A stretch of DNA of 64,000 nt from Brugia malayi (taxonomy: Eukaryota > Nematoda > Chromadorea > Rhabditida > Onchocercidae): the NCBI RefSeq assembly GCF_000002995.4, contig NW_025062477.1, positions 11,504,649 to 11,568,648 of the forward strand, written 5' to 3'. The position numbers and the translations under genes were made by a program. The notes under the pieces were generated by a model. That model searched no databases. It was not told where the DNA came from and saw only the letters and a program-made list of their open reading frames with translations. Below are positions 25,412 through 38,593 of this stretch, piece after piece (the first letter of the stretch is position 1; every line of letters starts with the position of its first letter).

Positions 25412-25504
25412 CAGAAGTGTTAGGTAATTATTAATGAAAACAAAAAAATGAGAAATGAAAAAAATGAGTAATATTTTTTAAAAATTATCAATTTATTAAT
25501 GATG

Positions 25505-25755
25505 AATTAAATTATGAAATGAAAATGATCAATTCATTAATAAAGGATTAATTTTTTTTTTAGAAAAATATTGAGTAATTATTAATTGATAATAAATAAA
25601 AATGAAAGGTGATTAATAGTTTTTGAATAAATAACTAAATTATAAAGCGAAAGAAGACTGCGATTCATTGATAAAAGAAGGATAAAAAAAAAAAAAAACT
25701 AAATTATGAAATGAAAAAGATTGATAAAAGATATTAATTCATTAATAAAGAAGCT
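25505..25755. repeat. Degenerate short repeat (3 copies)
   Basis: AAATTATGAAATGAAAA and ATTCATTAATAAAG recur at about 25508-25552, 25633-25680 and 25701-25755, with gaps and drift. Confidence 0.45.
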
Positions 25756-28317
25756 TTTCTTTTTAATTAATATACGATTTTGTAATTATAGTGAAGTCTT
25801 TTTATTTTTCAAATCATTCAAACTTATTAATTTTAATAAAAAAGTTAGCTCAGATTGGTTAAAAAATTAATTAAATCATAAATAAAGATATAAAATGGCT
25901 AAAAAAATGAGATTTCTAAAGAATTTATTAGCATAAAATAATTTCATATTGATGTTTTTCAATTTCCATTCTTTCCTCTCAATTTATTTGCACTGAAAAA
26001 GATGTCAAAAACAAAAAAAAAAAAAATTACATTTTAATATAAAATAAAAATTTTTTATTTTATTAATTTTGCTAATAAATCCAATCAATCAATCATTTTT
26101 TATAAAATAAATTTGTTCTGCTTAATAGAAGAAAAAAAGCTAAAAAGCTAGCTTTAGATGTTGAAAGTTATTAAAATATTAACAAGAATGATGCAAAATG
26201 GTTGTTTAAAAAAGCAAATTGGATGAATAAAAAAAAAAAATAAAATAAAATAAAAAGGAAAAAAAAAAAAACATTTATATATAATTTGCAAAAAATTTGC
26301 TCATTCATAACAAAAAACCTACTATTAATGCGGAACTTAAACACATCGAAAAAAAAAAGAGAAAAAAAAAGAGAAAAAAGAAATAAAATTCTTAAAAATA
26401 ACTTTAAAAATGTACTTTAAGAGGAAAGAGGGAGCATATATTGCTTCTTTTCTTCTTTTCTTTTCTTTTTTTATTTTGCAATGAAAATTTTTGAAATAAT
26501 AATTGCAATAAAATATAATTTTTATTCATAACTCATTGACTATAAATAGAAATTTCATTTTAAATAACAAATAAAGTAAGAATTTTTTTTTTTTTTTTTG
26601 TTTTTGCTTTGTTTATTTTTAATGTGACATTTTTTTTTTTTTTTTTTCTTTTGTTATTTGAACAAAAAAAATTTTCAGATAAGTTTTAAATTTTAAGCAG
26701 AAAAAAGAAAAAAAAAGGGAAACGAAGCATAAACATTGCACTTTTTGCAAAAAAGCAAAAATAAAAAAAAAAAAAAGAAATTTTTTTTTTTTTTTTTATT
26801 TTTGGAGCTCATAAATTTGAATGAATGAATGATAAATTGAGAATGCGGAAGTAACAATCATTTTTCAAATCAATTTCCTTCTTTTCTTCTCCACCATTTT
26901 ACATGCTTTTTTTCTGCTTTTAAGAAAATCTTTCGTTTTTTTTTTTTTTTTCTCTCAACAAAAAAAAAAAATTAAATTAAATTAAAAAAAAGTAGCGGAA
27001 AAACAACTTTATCAAAAAGTATTATTTCTAATTCTAAATCTAAATTTAACACAACAATTTGCTAAACAACTAATCTACCTTTTTTAATTCATTCATTTCT
27101 TATCAATGCAAAATTTTTACCTTTCATTTTCTCTTTTTTTGTAAATTCTTGCTGACATTCCTAATTTATTTTATTTACTTATCATTTCCTACTTTCATTT
27201 CATTTTCATTTCCTCACTTCTCACCTATTTTAGTTTTTTTGAGAAAGATTTTTAATCACTTATCATTATTCTTCATGTTTTTTCTTTGTAAACAAATTTT
27301 TTCTTTATAATAATATTAATTCATTTTTTTTTTTCTTTTTTTTAAAGATTAATAGGATAAATGATATCAAATGTTATTGTGTGCAGTTGTTAAATACATT
27401 TGCACAGACGCATTCAGTTAAATTGTTAAATACATAAGTTTTTTCTTTTTTTCTTTTTTTTTTTTGTTTTCTCAATTTTAAAAAATTTAAAATCATAAAG
27501 ACTAAAATCATAAACTGGATTTTAAAATTATAAAAAATTACAAGAAATTTAAAGTTAAAAAAATGCTTTTTTCTTTGTTTTAAATAATTATATTTTTGTT
27601 TAATCTCTTATCATTAATCATCATTCAGTTCTATTCAAGCAATCAAAATGAAAATGAAAACATAATTGAAATCATTGGAGAAGAGAAAGATGTGACAACC
27701 TTAATGCTTTTAAAATTTATATTAAATTGATTGAACAAAAAAATGAATAGGAGATGAAAAAAAAAAAAAAAAAAAATAATACTTAAAAGATATTCTAGCT
27801 TATATTTATTCTGGCCTAAGAACATTTCTAGCTTATTTGTAAAGCTTAGCTGCTAAACTCGATGAGCTATTTTATTAGAAATTATATGCTATATCTATGG
27901 CTACTTAAAATGTGGAAAAAGAAAGCAAAATGATATTAAAATGAGCATTCCTCATTTGTAATAGCAAAAAAGAAAAAGCAATGCAATCAAATCTGCTAGG
28001 ATTGTTAAAATAAAGTAATGAAATTTGATTTCAATTCCTTAAATTGAAAAAAAAAAAAGTGTAGATTACTTTGCATTTTACCACAATTGTATTTTACTTT
28101 TTTTTTTGAAAAGAGAGAAATCAGAATTTGAAATGTTTCTTGCATTAACTATACTTTTAATTATGAAAATTTTTCAAGCAAAAATATTTTAAAAGTTTTT
28201 CTTATGGCTTCAATGCTTAGAAGTAATTAGCATAAGTGTTACGGTATCTCATCAGTGTGTTACAGGAAAGTATTACTATTTTTTTTGTACTCGTAGATTA
28301 ATATTTTAAATTTTTAG

Positions 28318-28838
28318 AGGGAAGCTTAATAGCTCAACCATTTTTACTAACAAATATCGACGGTGAAATTTGTACAAATATACTTAAATTTTTATTATAT
28401 CATGAATTCAAATTTCATTCACGCAAATTAAGTACTGTCAAGGATTGCTGTAAAAAAATGCGATAAAAAATAGACGTGCTTTAATGAAATCACTAATAAC
28501 TTTTGAATTTTGCATTTATAGAGGTTTTGAATTTGAAAAAGGAAGAATATCACTTTATAATTTTTTATTGGAGTGTTCCGAATAATTATAATTTGAATCG
28601 TAAAATGAAGAAATGAAAGAGAAAAGAGATGAAACCATTATGCAACTGAAAATTTAAAACAATTATTTCGACTTGAAAAAATAAAAGAAATAATTAGAAG
28701 CAATTATATATATTAATGGAAATAGAATTTTATTTCACTAATCCATTTATCATATCAATTCTTATCGATTACGATATGCTAGTGAATGAAACTTTAGAAC
28801 TTCTAACTTCATCAATTAAGGATAGACTTTATAATTAA
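28318..28838 (+). pseudogene. Candidate gene remnant, weakly Mediator subunit 18-like
   Basis: Three exon-like blocks. 28320-28431: acceptor TTTTTAGAG, reads NIDGEICTNILKFLLYHEF, donor GTACTG. 28524-28585: acceptor ATAGAG, in phase, reads SFEFEKGRISLYNFLLE then a stop. 28698-28838: acceptor ATTAG, reads LIDYDMLVNETLELL then a stop. The order (conserved Asn/Cys helix, an FxxxGR(I/M) strand, then a final amphipathic helix after D-M) resembles the C-terminal half of Mediator subunit 18, a head-module protein of the RNA polymerase II Mediator. The join between blocks two and three is one base out of phase, next to a T6 run (28561-28566). This is either a pseudogene, an assembly length error, or chance. 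N-terminal exons were not found. The family guess is weak. Confidence 0.28.
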
Positions 28839-29385
28839 TAATTTCTGTCCACTTTTTTCTCTATCTCTCTGATAAATTTCTTTGTTTTGTTTTCAATTTA
28901 AATTCACTGCAATATATAATAGATCAGAATTTTTGAGCAAACAACAAAAAAAAAAAAATTGTTGTTTAAACAAAAAAAGGAAAAAAAATGGTTAATACAA
29001 AAAAAAAAAGGAAAAAAAGTGAAGAATAAAGATTAAGAAGTAATGACTAAACATAATTTATCATTAATCAGTGTATAATTTTACTGATAACAATAATAAT
29101 GGCTAAGAATTATCTGATCGAAAGATATTGTGTAAATTACGTTTGTTAAAATCAAATGAATAATTTTCATTGTGATAGCAATGATAACGACAAATTCCTT
29201 TTATTATTATTGTTACTACTAATTTTATTATTATCAATTCATACCACTAGTCAATTGATATCAAAAAATTCGCATACAAGCAATAAAAACTATTTAAAAT
29301 AATTTTTTTAAAGACTATTTTTAAAACAAAAAAATGCAAATATACCAAATTCACAATCAATATAATGATGATTTTAACAAGGGAC

Positions 29386-29390
<5 letters not shown>
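28839..29390. other. Spacer
   Basis: A/T-rich, nothing recognised. Confidence 0.6.
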
Positions 29391-29419
<29 letters not shown>

Positions 29420-29431
29420 AAGAAAAAGATA
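29391..29431. repeat. (GA)n microsatellite
   Basis: About 40 bases of GA repeat grading into GAAA. First of a series of GA/CT tracts that continues to 43.1 kb. Confidence 0.9.
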
Positions 29432-29520
29432 TTTTAAAAAAAGTTGAAAATGAAGTGACTCTTGTACGTTCATTTTGTTGGGGCAATGGAGTAACATTAA
29501 TGAAATGAACATAACAAATC

Positions 29521-29910
29521 AATAAAGTGTTCCTTTTATTATTATTATTATTGCTATCACTATTATTGTTATTCCTATTATTATCATTATTATTATTATT
29601 GCTATTATAATCGTTATCACCATTACTATTATTATTGCCATCATTAAATTGTTATGATTAAAATTATATTTACAATAATTACTACGATTATTATCATTAT
29701 TATTATTGCGTTATCACCGTTATAATCGTTATTACCATTACTATTATTATTGCTATCACTGTTATTGTTATTCCTATTATTATCATTATTATTATTGCTA
29801 TTATAATCGTTATCACCATCATTATTATTATTGCCATCATTAAATTATTATGATTATAATTATATTTACAACAACTACTACCATTATTATTCATTATCAC
29901 TACAATTATT
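29521..29910. repeat. Imperfect (ATT)n array with a 199-bp internal duplication
   Basis: Trinucleotide-rich (ATT, GTT, ATC) sequence. ATTCCTATTATTATCATTAT at 29571 recurs at 29770, and the similarity continues through GCCATCATTAAATT to about 29880. So one unit of about 200 bases was duplicated in tandem. The open frame on the minus strand is an Ile/Met-only repeat translation. Confidence 0.85.
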
Positions 29911-32900
29911 ATTAATTCTTGTCATCGTCTGCTATCAACATAATAACTTATCAAAGTTCTAACAATTTAATTCTAATCATTTACCTATGTAATATCTCTG
30001 TTATTATTCGTAAATTTTCACTAATGCTATATGTAAAAAAAACATTGATCAGTAGTTAGGTTAAATAAATGTAAACAATGTCCGTGTGAAGCATTGAAAT
30101 TAAAAATTAAAATTAGAATGTCAAAGCTAAAATTAGAATCAAATTAAATATGAATAAATTATTTAAATTAAAGAGAATTGAAAATCTGTTCGTTTTATTG
30201 TAATAACATTGACAGAAATTCAAATATAATTTTTTTGTTTTTCTAAAAGAAAATGCTTATTTAGGAATAATTTTTAGAATTTCTAGAATTTTCAGACTTT
30301 TTTTTTATTTAAATCAAATAATCATTACAATTTATACAGTGCTCATTTTCTTTTCTTTTTAATTAAATAATGAAAAAATTGAAAAATATTTTTATTTCAA
30401 AAAATCATAGCTATTTCAATTAATTGTTAAAACTTTTCTTGCAAAAATTATTATTGAACGAGCAAAAATATTGCGACATTTAACCATTATACTTTGTTCC
30501 TCCTTCCTTACTTCCCCTTTTTTTTTGTTCCGACAGAAGAATGAAAATAATAATAGAAATGTTCGATATGTAAGTATGTCTGTCGTCCGTCTGTCTGTCC
30601 GTCCGTCTGTTCAGATGTGCACCATTATCAAATAAATATGAAAAAGCAAAAAAGTGAAATGAAATGTTGCAAAATGAATAAATACAAACAGTAGCATCGA
30701 TAGATAAAGCAAAAATAGGAATGAAATACTAACTAACTAATCATCAGTAATTAATTAATTAATTAGAATAATAAATAGATTACATAACGATGGAGCAGAT
30801 AAATAAGTCAATTATTTACTATTTTTTTTTTTTTTCAAATTGATTAATTGGAATATTTGATCACAAAAAAAAAAAAAATTCATTTATTTACATGTAAATA
30901 GATGAATTAAACTAAAAAAAAATGAATGTAATTTTTAAGTGAAAAAGGAAAAAAAAATTTATTGTATAAAAATATTATTTAGCGATAATTTTTATTTGTT
31001 ATCGCTTATCGTTATATTTGAATTATTTTCATTCTTAGTTTGAATTTTGCTTTTATATTTTCATTTTCTATGTCATTTCTTCTTCTTTTTTTTTGTTCTT
31101 TTTTTAAAAAAAAAAGAAGAAAAGTGAACGCAAATGAAAAATCGTTTGTTTTCAAATTATTTCCACTTCTCATTCCTACAAAAACTTGAAGAGAAAGAGA
31201 AAAAAAAAAAGAAAAAACATCTTAACATTAAATAGAAACTTTTGCAAAAAAAGAGGACAAATCGATAATATAAGATTGTGTTGTTGAAATTGTAAATAAA
31301 ATTATTTTTTGTTCAAAAAAAAAAAAAATTCCCATCATGTCAACCGTATACGGTATATGATACCGTATCAAAAAATGCTACCGTATCGAGTAAAGTGATA
31401 CTGTGTGAAGCAAAATAATTGTTTATTTTAGAGTTGATTTTTCAAAAGATTATTTTATGAAATTGTACAAAGAAAATATACAAATAAATAAAATATAAAT
31501 TTAATAAAAATATAAATAAAATATAAAATTTATGAATTAAAAAAAAGAGAATTGCATAAGTTCTGGATGAAAACTGCAATGTATTTAATAATATATCAAT
31601 AATATTTCATAATTTAAACATTCGTTTCTTATTTCAACGTATATTTACATCTGTTCAACTGATGAATTGTAATTAAAAGCTAAAAATATTGGCATAAAAT
31701 TTGCATTCAAAAAAAAATGCATAAAAATTTATAATTTATTTTTTGGTTTGCTATTATTTTCACAATAATATATAAAAATAGTTTTAAAATATACACATAA
31801 CTATATAGCTTACGTACTGTTAAATTTTTGATGAAAATTATAAATTAGTGCGAAGCATTGAAATATTACTGTGAATATGTTTGCTGAGTTTTTATTTACA
31901 GCAAAAATTGTTTTGATCAAATGAAAAAAAAAAAAAGGGGAAGCATTCTCACTGCTAATATTAAATTTTACTATCACTGTCATTATCATTATTATCACCA
32001 TTATTATCATTGGTAATGATTAGTATCATAGCTTTTGAAAATATGTTTTGTGAACGAAAAATTTTTCGCAACACAAGCAGAAAGGAAAAAAAAAAACATA
32101 AATGACAGTTTTTTTTTTTTTTTTCTTTCAAAAAAAGCAATGCGAAAAATTTGTTTGAAAAAAAAATTGAAAGTATTGTTTTACTAATTACATAAATTTA
32201 GAGACAATGCTAATGCAGTAATATTTTGCTTAATTATTTTATCATTAATAATGTCTCATTGTCATTATTATCAGTAAGCAATATCATAATTAATTACAGT
32301 TATTGCTGAAAATCATTTTATTACTTATCCTTCTGTCATAATTATTTATTAAATATTATAAAGAGATATTAAGACTAAATTAATTAATTACATGCACCAT
32401 TTTTTATAAACTAAAATTAATTACAGACATCGTTTTTTTTTTTTTTTTTATAAATTTTATGACATTTTTTTTTTTAAAATAAATTTTGTGATTACAATAT
32501 ATTTATTTTGCAAAAAATTTTCTCTTCTAATAATTTTTGTAAAGACTAATAATGACTACTTTCTAAATGTGCTACATAAAAGCTGCAATTAACATCAAAC
32601 AATTTGAAAATTCTTCTAAGAAAAAAAAAAAAAAAAAATTGATTTAAGAAATGGAACACATTTAACACATTTTTCCATCTCTTTGCTTGTATTTTCTAAT
32701 ATACTTTATGTTTTGCCAAGTGATACTTAGCAAAATAACGCAACAGATGAAAAAAAAAAAAGAATTAATTTGGAAAATACTAAGAAAAAAAAGCAAATTT
32801 AAAAAAAAAAAAAAAAATAGTTTACTCTCTTGTGATTTAAATTAGCACTTTCTAGTGCTAAAAGAGAAAAAGAAAAATTAATATAGCATTTTATGGACTA

Positions 32901-35483
32901 ATTAATAGTTCATAGTACATCCATCATTTAGTCTAAATATGTTTTTGTTGCAAATTTAGTTTTGTTTTTCTCTTCTCTTTAGTTAATCATAATTGTGAGT
33001 AAACATTTCATTAATTAAATTGAAATCAAAATCTTCTATCCTTTTTCTTTTTGCTACAATTATAGTTAAATATTTCAGTCCCCCTTTTTTTTTTCTTTTG
33101 TTAAGTATTTATTTTTATTATATGTAAATTCGTTTTTGATAATTGTTAACGAAGAATAAATTTTGTACTTTATAATCAACCCAACGTCACAGTTAGTTTG
33201 TTCATTATCTTTCTTAATTTATGGCTAATTTAAAAAAAAAAGAAAAAACGAAGTTTATTTATTTTCCATTTTTCCTTAAAATCATAGCTAAACAATTTGT
33301 ATTCATTTCACTTTTACTTATAAAATAAAATCGAAAATTATAAAAGATTAAAGAAAAAAAAAGAAAGTTATTCATTAAATATTTTACAGATAAGCATATT
33401 TATTTATATTATGAAAAGAAGCTAAAAAGATAAATTTAAATAAGAAATTTGAATAATTTTGCTACCATAAAATGTATTTATGAAAAAACTTTACTAATTA
33501 AACTTTAACCAAAAAAAAGAAAAAACAAACTTTTGTTGCATTAATTATTTTAAAGCATATGCAAATAAATAAAATAACAGAAAAAAAAGAAGTATGTACA
33601 TAATAAAAAAGAGAAAATTTAAAAAATTAACAAAGAAAAATATTTGATAAATTTAAGCAGAAAAAATAAAAAATATAACAAAAAAAAAAAAAAAAAAAAT
33701 CGCAAAAAAATTTTTAAAATTTTAATAACTTTGCAAAAGAAAACAATAATTTATGTAAGTATTTGTATGCTAAAAAATAAGATAAAAGTGACAAATAAAA
33801 ATGCTTATCAAATACTTTAATCATACGATAGCTATGAAAAGCAAATAAAATATAGCAAAAAAGAAGAATAAGCATTCAATGAATAGTTTTTTTCTTTTTT
33901 GCTATTTTATATGTATTTTGTATATTTTATTAAAATTTTCATTTTTTTTTTAAAAAAAACCACTACAAAAATAAAAACTCTCTTAAGTCTCTTTTAAGAA
34001 AAAAAAAAATTTTAATTTTTTAGCTCATACAAAAATACAAAAAAAAAAAAAAGGCTCAATTTTTATTTTTATTTTTTTGTTTCAAATTAAATTTATAACG
34101 ATGAAAAAGAGATATAAGAATAATAAGTTGAAAATAAAGAAAAAAGAATGAAATAAAGTGAAGAAAACAATGAAAGATGATCATTTATTCAATTAACAAT
34201 TCTTTCTTTCTTTCTTCTGCTCTCCCTCTCTCTCTCTCTCTCTCTCTCTACTTTCTCTCTAATCCAATAAAGATTTAAAAATAAAAGAGAAAAGGATTAG
34301 AAAAAAAAAAAGGGAAGAAAAATAACTGTTCATTATGAATAAAACGATTATTTCAGAGTTAAATGTAATTTATTTATCATAAATAAACATATTTTTTTTT
34401 TTTTTTGAAAAGAAAAAGAAAAATGGAAACTAATTGCAAAAAGTATGAAAAAAAGAAAAAAATAAATCAAAACGGAATAAAAATGCAAATAATAAAATTT
34501 CATTTCATTCAAATTAATTAAAGTATGTATAAAAAAGTGTTCGATTGAAAAAGAAAAAAAAAAATAAATAAATAAAATATTTGCAAAAATTGATGTACCC
34601 ATCTGCAAAAATGCAATAAAATTTTCAGTTTCTTTTTTTTTATCTGTGTCTTGTTTTATTTTATTATTTGCTTTTCAGTTTTTTTTTTTTTGCTTATTTT
34701 ATTTCTTCTGCTAAAAGTTTTTTTTTTTTTTAAATTATATAATTGCAAAATATATTTTATGTTAGCATTTACACTATGTACATGCATATATTTCTAATTC
34801 AAATATTTAAATGATAATTTAAATATTTTTAAAAAATTCATTAATTATTAGTCTTGCTTACAGATAAATTAAACAGTTATTTACTTCTATATTAAAAAAA
34901 AAAAAAAGTTTCTTTTTTTCTCCAAGTTACTTCTATTCTTACTTTTACTTTCAGTGCATCAAATTTCAAATGTTATAACAAAAAGAAAAGAATGCGAAAG
35001 AAGGAAAAAAAAAAAAACGAAATTCTTCTCATTAAAAAGTTTCTTTCTTATGGCTAACTAATTTCATATTTGCAAATATTTGATGTAAGCAAATATTATC
35101 GATTTAAAATTGATTTTTGATTAAACTAATTAAATGATTGTAACATTTAGTTAAATTTATTTTTTTTCAAATAAACATATGAAAAATAAAAGAATTTCAA
35201 TTTAAATAAAGTGCTTTCGCCTTTTTTTTTTTCTTTTTTTCTGTATAAAGAATTTTTTGTTAAATTTTGAAAAAAAAAAAAAAAAGAAATATTTTATTTA
35301 ACTTAAAGGTTGCAACAGTGTTTCGTAAAGTACAATTTCTTGATGCAATACAAAAAAAAAAAAAAAAAAAAAAAGGAAAAGAAATTAAGAAAAGATGGTA
35401 CTGTCAACCAATTTAAATTACATAATTTCACGAAATTTCTTGTTTATGGCAGAAATTTTAATGTAATATAATCTAGCAGAATT

Positions 35484-35514
<31 letters not shown>

Positions 35515-36507
35515 CCCTCTCCCTCTATTTTTCTTTCTTTTGAAAAGAAAAAAAAAAAGCGAAATGAGAAAAGAGAAATTGCTGCTATTTTAAAAAGAGA
35601 AAAAAGAAATAGAAATAATAAATGAACTCATCCATCTATTTATATGTTAAAGTTTTTTTTTTTTTTGATAATATATTTTAAAATATTTTTTTTTATTTTT
35701 TTGTTTTTAAAATGAGTCAAAAAAATAGAATAATGCTATGTAATGTATTTCTATTTTGAGCAAAATAATTCTTTTTTAATTTTTTACGCTTTTTTTTTTT
35801 CTGAAAAAAATTTTTTTTTTTATTTGATGAAAATATTTATTTTTTTTTTTTTTTTTTTTTTTTTTTTCAAAGTTTCGCATAAAAATAGGATGAAAAAAAA
35901 AGAAAACAAAAAAATATTTCCCATAAAATTTTTTCCAAGATAAAAGATTTTTTTTTTTTTTTGAATTTAAAAAATTTCATTATTTATTTTAATTTAAAAG
36001 AAGAAATAAATTAATGGAAGGATGTTATAGTAATAACAGCAGTTGCACCAAAGAAACAGATTAATTATTATAACACAATACACGTGAAAACACGTGTATG
36101 TAACGTGAATGAAAAGTGGAAAATGTTAAATTATTTTTTTATTAAAAAAAAAAAAAAGAAAATTTACAATGGCAAAGTTTCATTGCTTGTTTTATTTTTT
36201 ATTTTATTTTTAAACACATTTCAGTAGATAATTTTTTATATTTAAATTTTTGAACTGTTCTTTTTCCTTAATTTTGCAAAAAAGAAATGATTGAAATAAT
36301 TTTGATTAAAAAAATAAATTTTTAATCAAAAAATTTTTCATTTTTCTTAGTTTACATTTATGATAAAAATATTTTTGTATGCAATTTTGTTATTTTTTTT
36401 AAAAAAATTATGTATATCAAAATTTACTTTAAGTTCGTTTTTTTTTTTTTTTTTTAATTTTCTTTATGAAAAGAGTAAAAAAGAGAAAGAAAAAGAAAGA
36501 GAGAGAA

Positions 36508-36543
<36 letters not shown>

Positions 36544-38259
36544 AAAGTATTTACTAAAAGGATATTAAGAAAATAAATAAGTTAACAAGTAATGAAATTT
36601 GAGGTAAATGAAAATGAACAGGTGAATTCATTTATAAAAAAAAAAATTCAATTTATTCATTTCTATCATTTAAATGGAACATAATAATAACATAAAATAA
36701 AAAAAATGTAACAAAAGTTTTTATCTCTATGCAATTTTACAAAGTTAAAGAATTATCAAAATTGTGAAAATTTTTTAAATTTTAAAAATTAAAAATAAAA
36801 AAAACTTTTTTTGCTTTTTGATTTTTTTAAAATTTAAGTAATTATAAATTTTGTTTTCTATGCGTTCAATGATGATATATGAGAGAAGATAAAAAAATAA
36901 AAGTATAACAACATAAAAAAAAAAACTATGCTATTTTAATTTAAAATCCTTAAAAATTTTTTCTCTTGATTTCATATAGTCGTTTGCTTGAGAAATGATT
37001 GAAATTTAGATAAGAACTCTCGTTACTCCTTTTTTTTTTTTCTTTTTGGTTAAAGCTTCTGGGAAAAAAACAAAAATTTGCTAATGTTTGCTTGGGGAAA
37101 AGATTAAAAATAAAAAAAAAGAAAAGAAGAAAAGATAAAGTGAAAAAAACTTTATCTTAATATCATTATAATAAATATATGCTGAATTTACCACTGTTTT
37201 TTTTTTTTTTAAAAATACAAAATGATAAATTTAATATTTTTTAAAAAAAAAAAAGAAATGTAACAAACATTAGTATTAATTACAAAATAAATATGCATTA
37301 TACGTAATTTTAAACATATTCAATACATACAATTAAAATATAAAAATGTAAAATAAAATTTGATACAAAAATTAAATCATTTCTTCTAAATATATTAATT
37401 AATTATTACAGTACAATTATTAATATATCATTTAGTATACCTAAATAACTACTATAATTATACATATATAAATGATATGATATGATATGATCATAAGTTA
37501 AAGAATGAAGAGTGAAATAATTTAAAAAATTTGAAGTATTCATGAGCCGTTAGTTCGATCGAGTTGTATTGACGATAATTATTGTAATGATAACCATTTG
37601 ATAAATGCATTCCGTTCAATCAGTATATACTGATAATGGGAACAACAGAATCGACGATAATTTTGAACATTACATTAACCCTTCTTTTGCAAATTTCTCT
37701 CCTCTCTCTCTCTCTTTCTCTTTCTCTTTCTCTCTCTCTCTTTCATCTCTTTTCTCTTTGAATAAAATTATTTATTCTTTTTACTAAAAGTGTTGCATTT
37801 GTAAAACAAAATCCTTCATTTTTTTATTGTTGCTGTTGCATTTTAATGTGTCAAAAATGGAAAAATCAAGCAAAAAAGAAAAAAGAAAAGAAAAAAATTA
37901 AAACAAAAAAAAAAACTTTAATTATTTATTAAAATATTTCAATTATTCATGCATTTTCATTTTTTTTTTTTTTTTTTTTTGAAAATATATTTATTATTGA
38001 ATATTTCTTTGTGTTTATTATTAGTAACTAATACAATTTATTATTATTCATTCAAATAGAAAGTGAGAAAAAAAAAAAGAAATTTTAATATATATCTAAT
38101 AAATTTCAAAAATTTTTTTGTTATAATATTATTTGAAATTAAAAAATAAAAAAGTTTTAAGAAGAAATTATTTGTCATTACATATGCAAACAGGAATTAT
38201 TGATCAGTGTTATAAATTTGAAATGAAAAGAACAAATATCATATACAAATGATATTATA
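29911..38259. other. Gene-poor, A/T-rich tract
   Basis: No gene supported. Poly(A)/poly(T) runs throughout, a GTCT/GTCC tetranucleotide tract at about 30577-30611, and CT/GA tracts at about 34217-34250, 35483-35512, 36497-36538 and 37699-37743. Two CACGTG E-boxes sit 4 nt apart at 36081-36096. Open frames are T-run or GA-run translations. Confidence 0.6.
31343..31411. repeat. Inverted-repeat cluster with dispersed GATACGGTAGC motif
   Basis: A 12-bp palindrome ACCGTATACGGT (31343-31354) overlaps a second inverted repeat ACGGTAT/ATACCGT (31350-31366). Then comes GCTACCGTATC at 31377-31387, with GAGTAAAGT and ACTGTGT after it. The reverse complement of this last part recurs at 53126-53155. Confidence 0.6.
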
Positions 38260-38451
38260 GAGAAATGCAGGATGCATAAGATAAGAAATGAATAAACTTT
38301 CCTGAAATAAGTTTTTTTTTTTTCAGGAAAATGGAAAAAAAAAGAGTTTTTTAATTTCCTTTCACCGGAATTCCTTTTTTAAAATTTTATATTTTTTTTA
38401 ATTTTTTTAAAATTTTTTTTTTTTTCTTATCTTATGCATCCTGCATTTCTC
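38260..38451. mobile_element. 192-bp terminal-inverted-repeat element (MITE-like)
   Basis: Perfect 29-bp terminal inverted repeats at 38260-38288 and 38423-38451 (left end begins GAGAAATGCAGGATGCATAA). They enclose about 134 bp with no coding capacity. An inner stem-loop nests inside (TTTCCTGA at about 38299-38306 against TCAGGAAA at about 38332-38339). Outside the perfect arms TTAT occurs on the left and its complement ATAA on the right, so the arms may extend with a mismatch. No clear target-site duplication. Size, long arms and lack of coding fit a non-autonomous DNA element; a long hairpin RNA source is the alternative. Confidence 0.6.
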
Positions 38452-38523
38452 CATAAAAATTTTTTTTAAAAAAAAATTTTTTTTAAATTTTAAAAAAAAA
38501 AAAAAAAAAAAAAAATTGAATTT

Positions 38524-38525
<2 letters not shown>

Positions 38526-38560
<35 letters not shown>

Positions 38561-38593
38561 CATATTATTATATCGTTATTATTATTATTATTA
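38526..38593. repeat. (ATT)n microsatellite
   Basis: About 14 tandem ATT units, then an interrupted second run to 38593. Confidence 0.95.

Larger units (their letters stand above)
20702..28317. other. Gene-poor, A/T-rich tract
   Basis: No gene supported over 7.6 kb. It contains dozens of poly(A)/poly(T) runs, an A-rich Lys/Phe-only stretch at 22100-22430, and the repeats listed separately. Only very short open frames or low-complexity ones occur. Confidence 0.6.

Noticed and set aside
29703..29900. Minus-strand open frame rich in Ile/Met
   Set aside because: Pure translation of the ATT/GTT trinucleotide array; no start context or splice partners.
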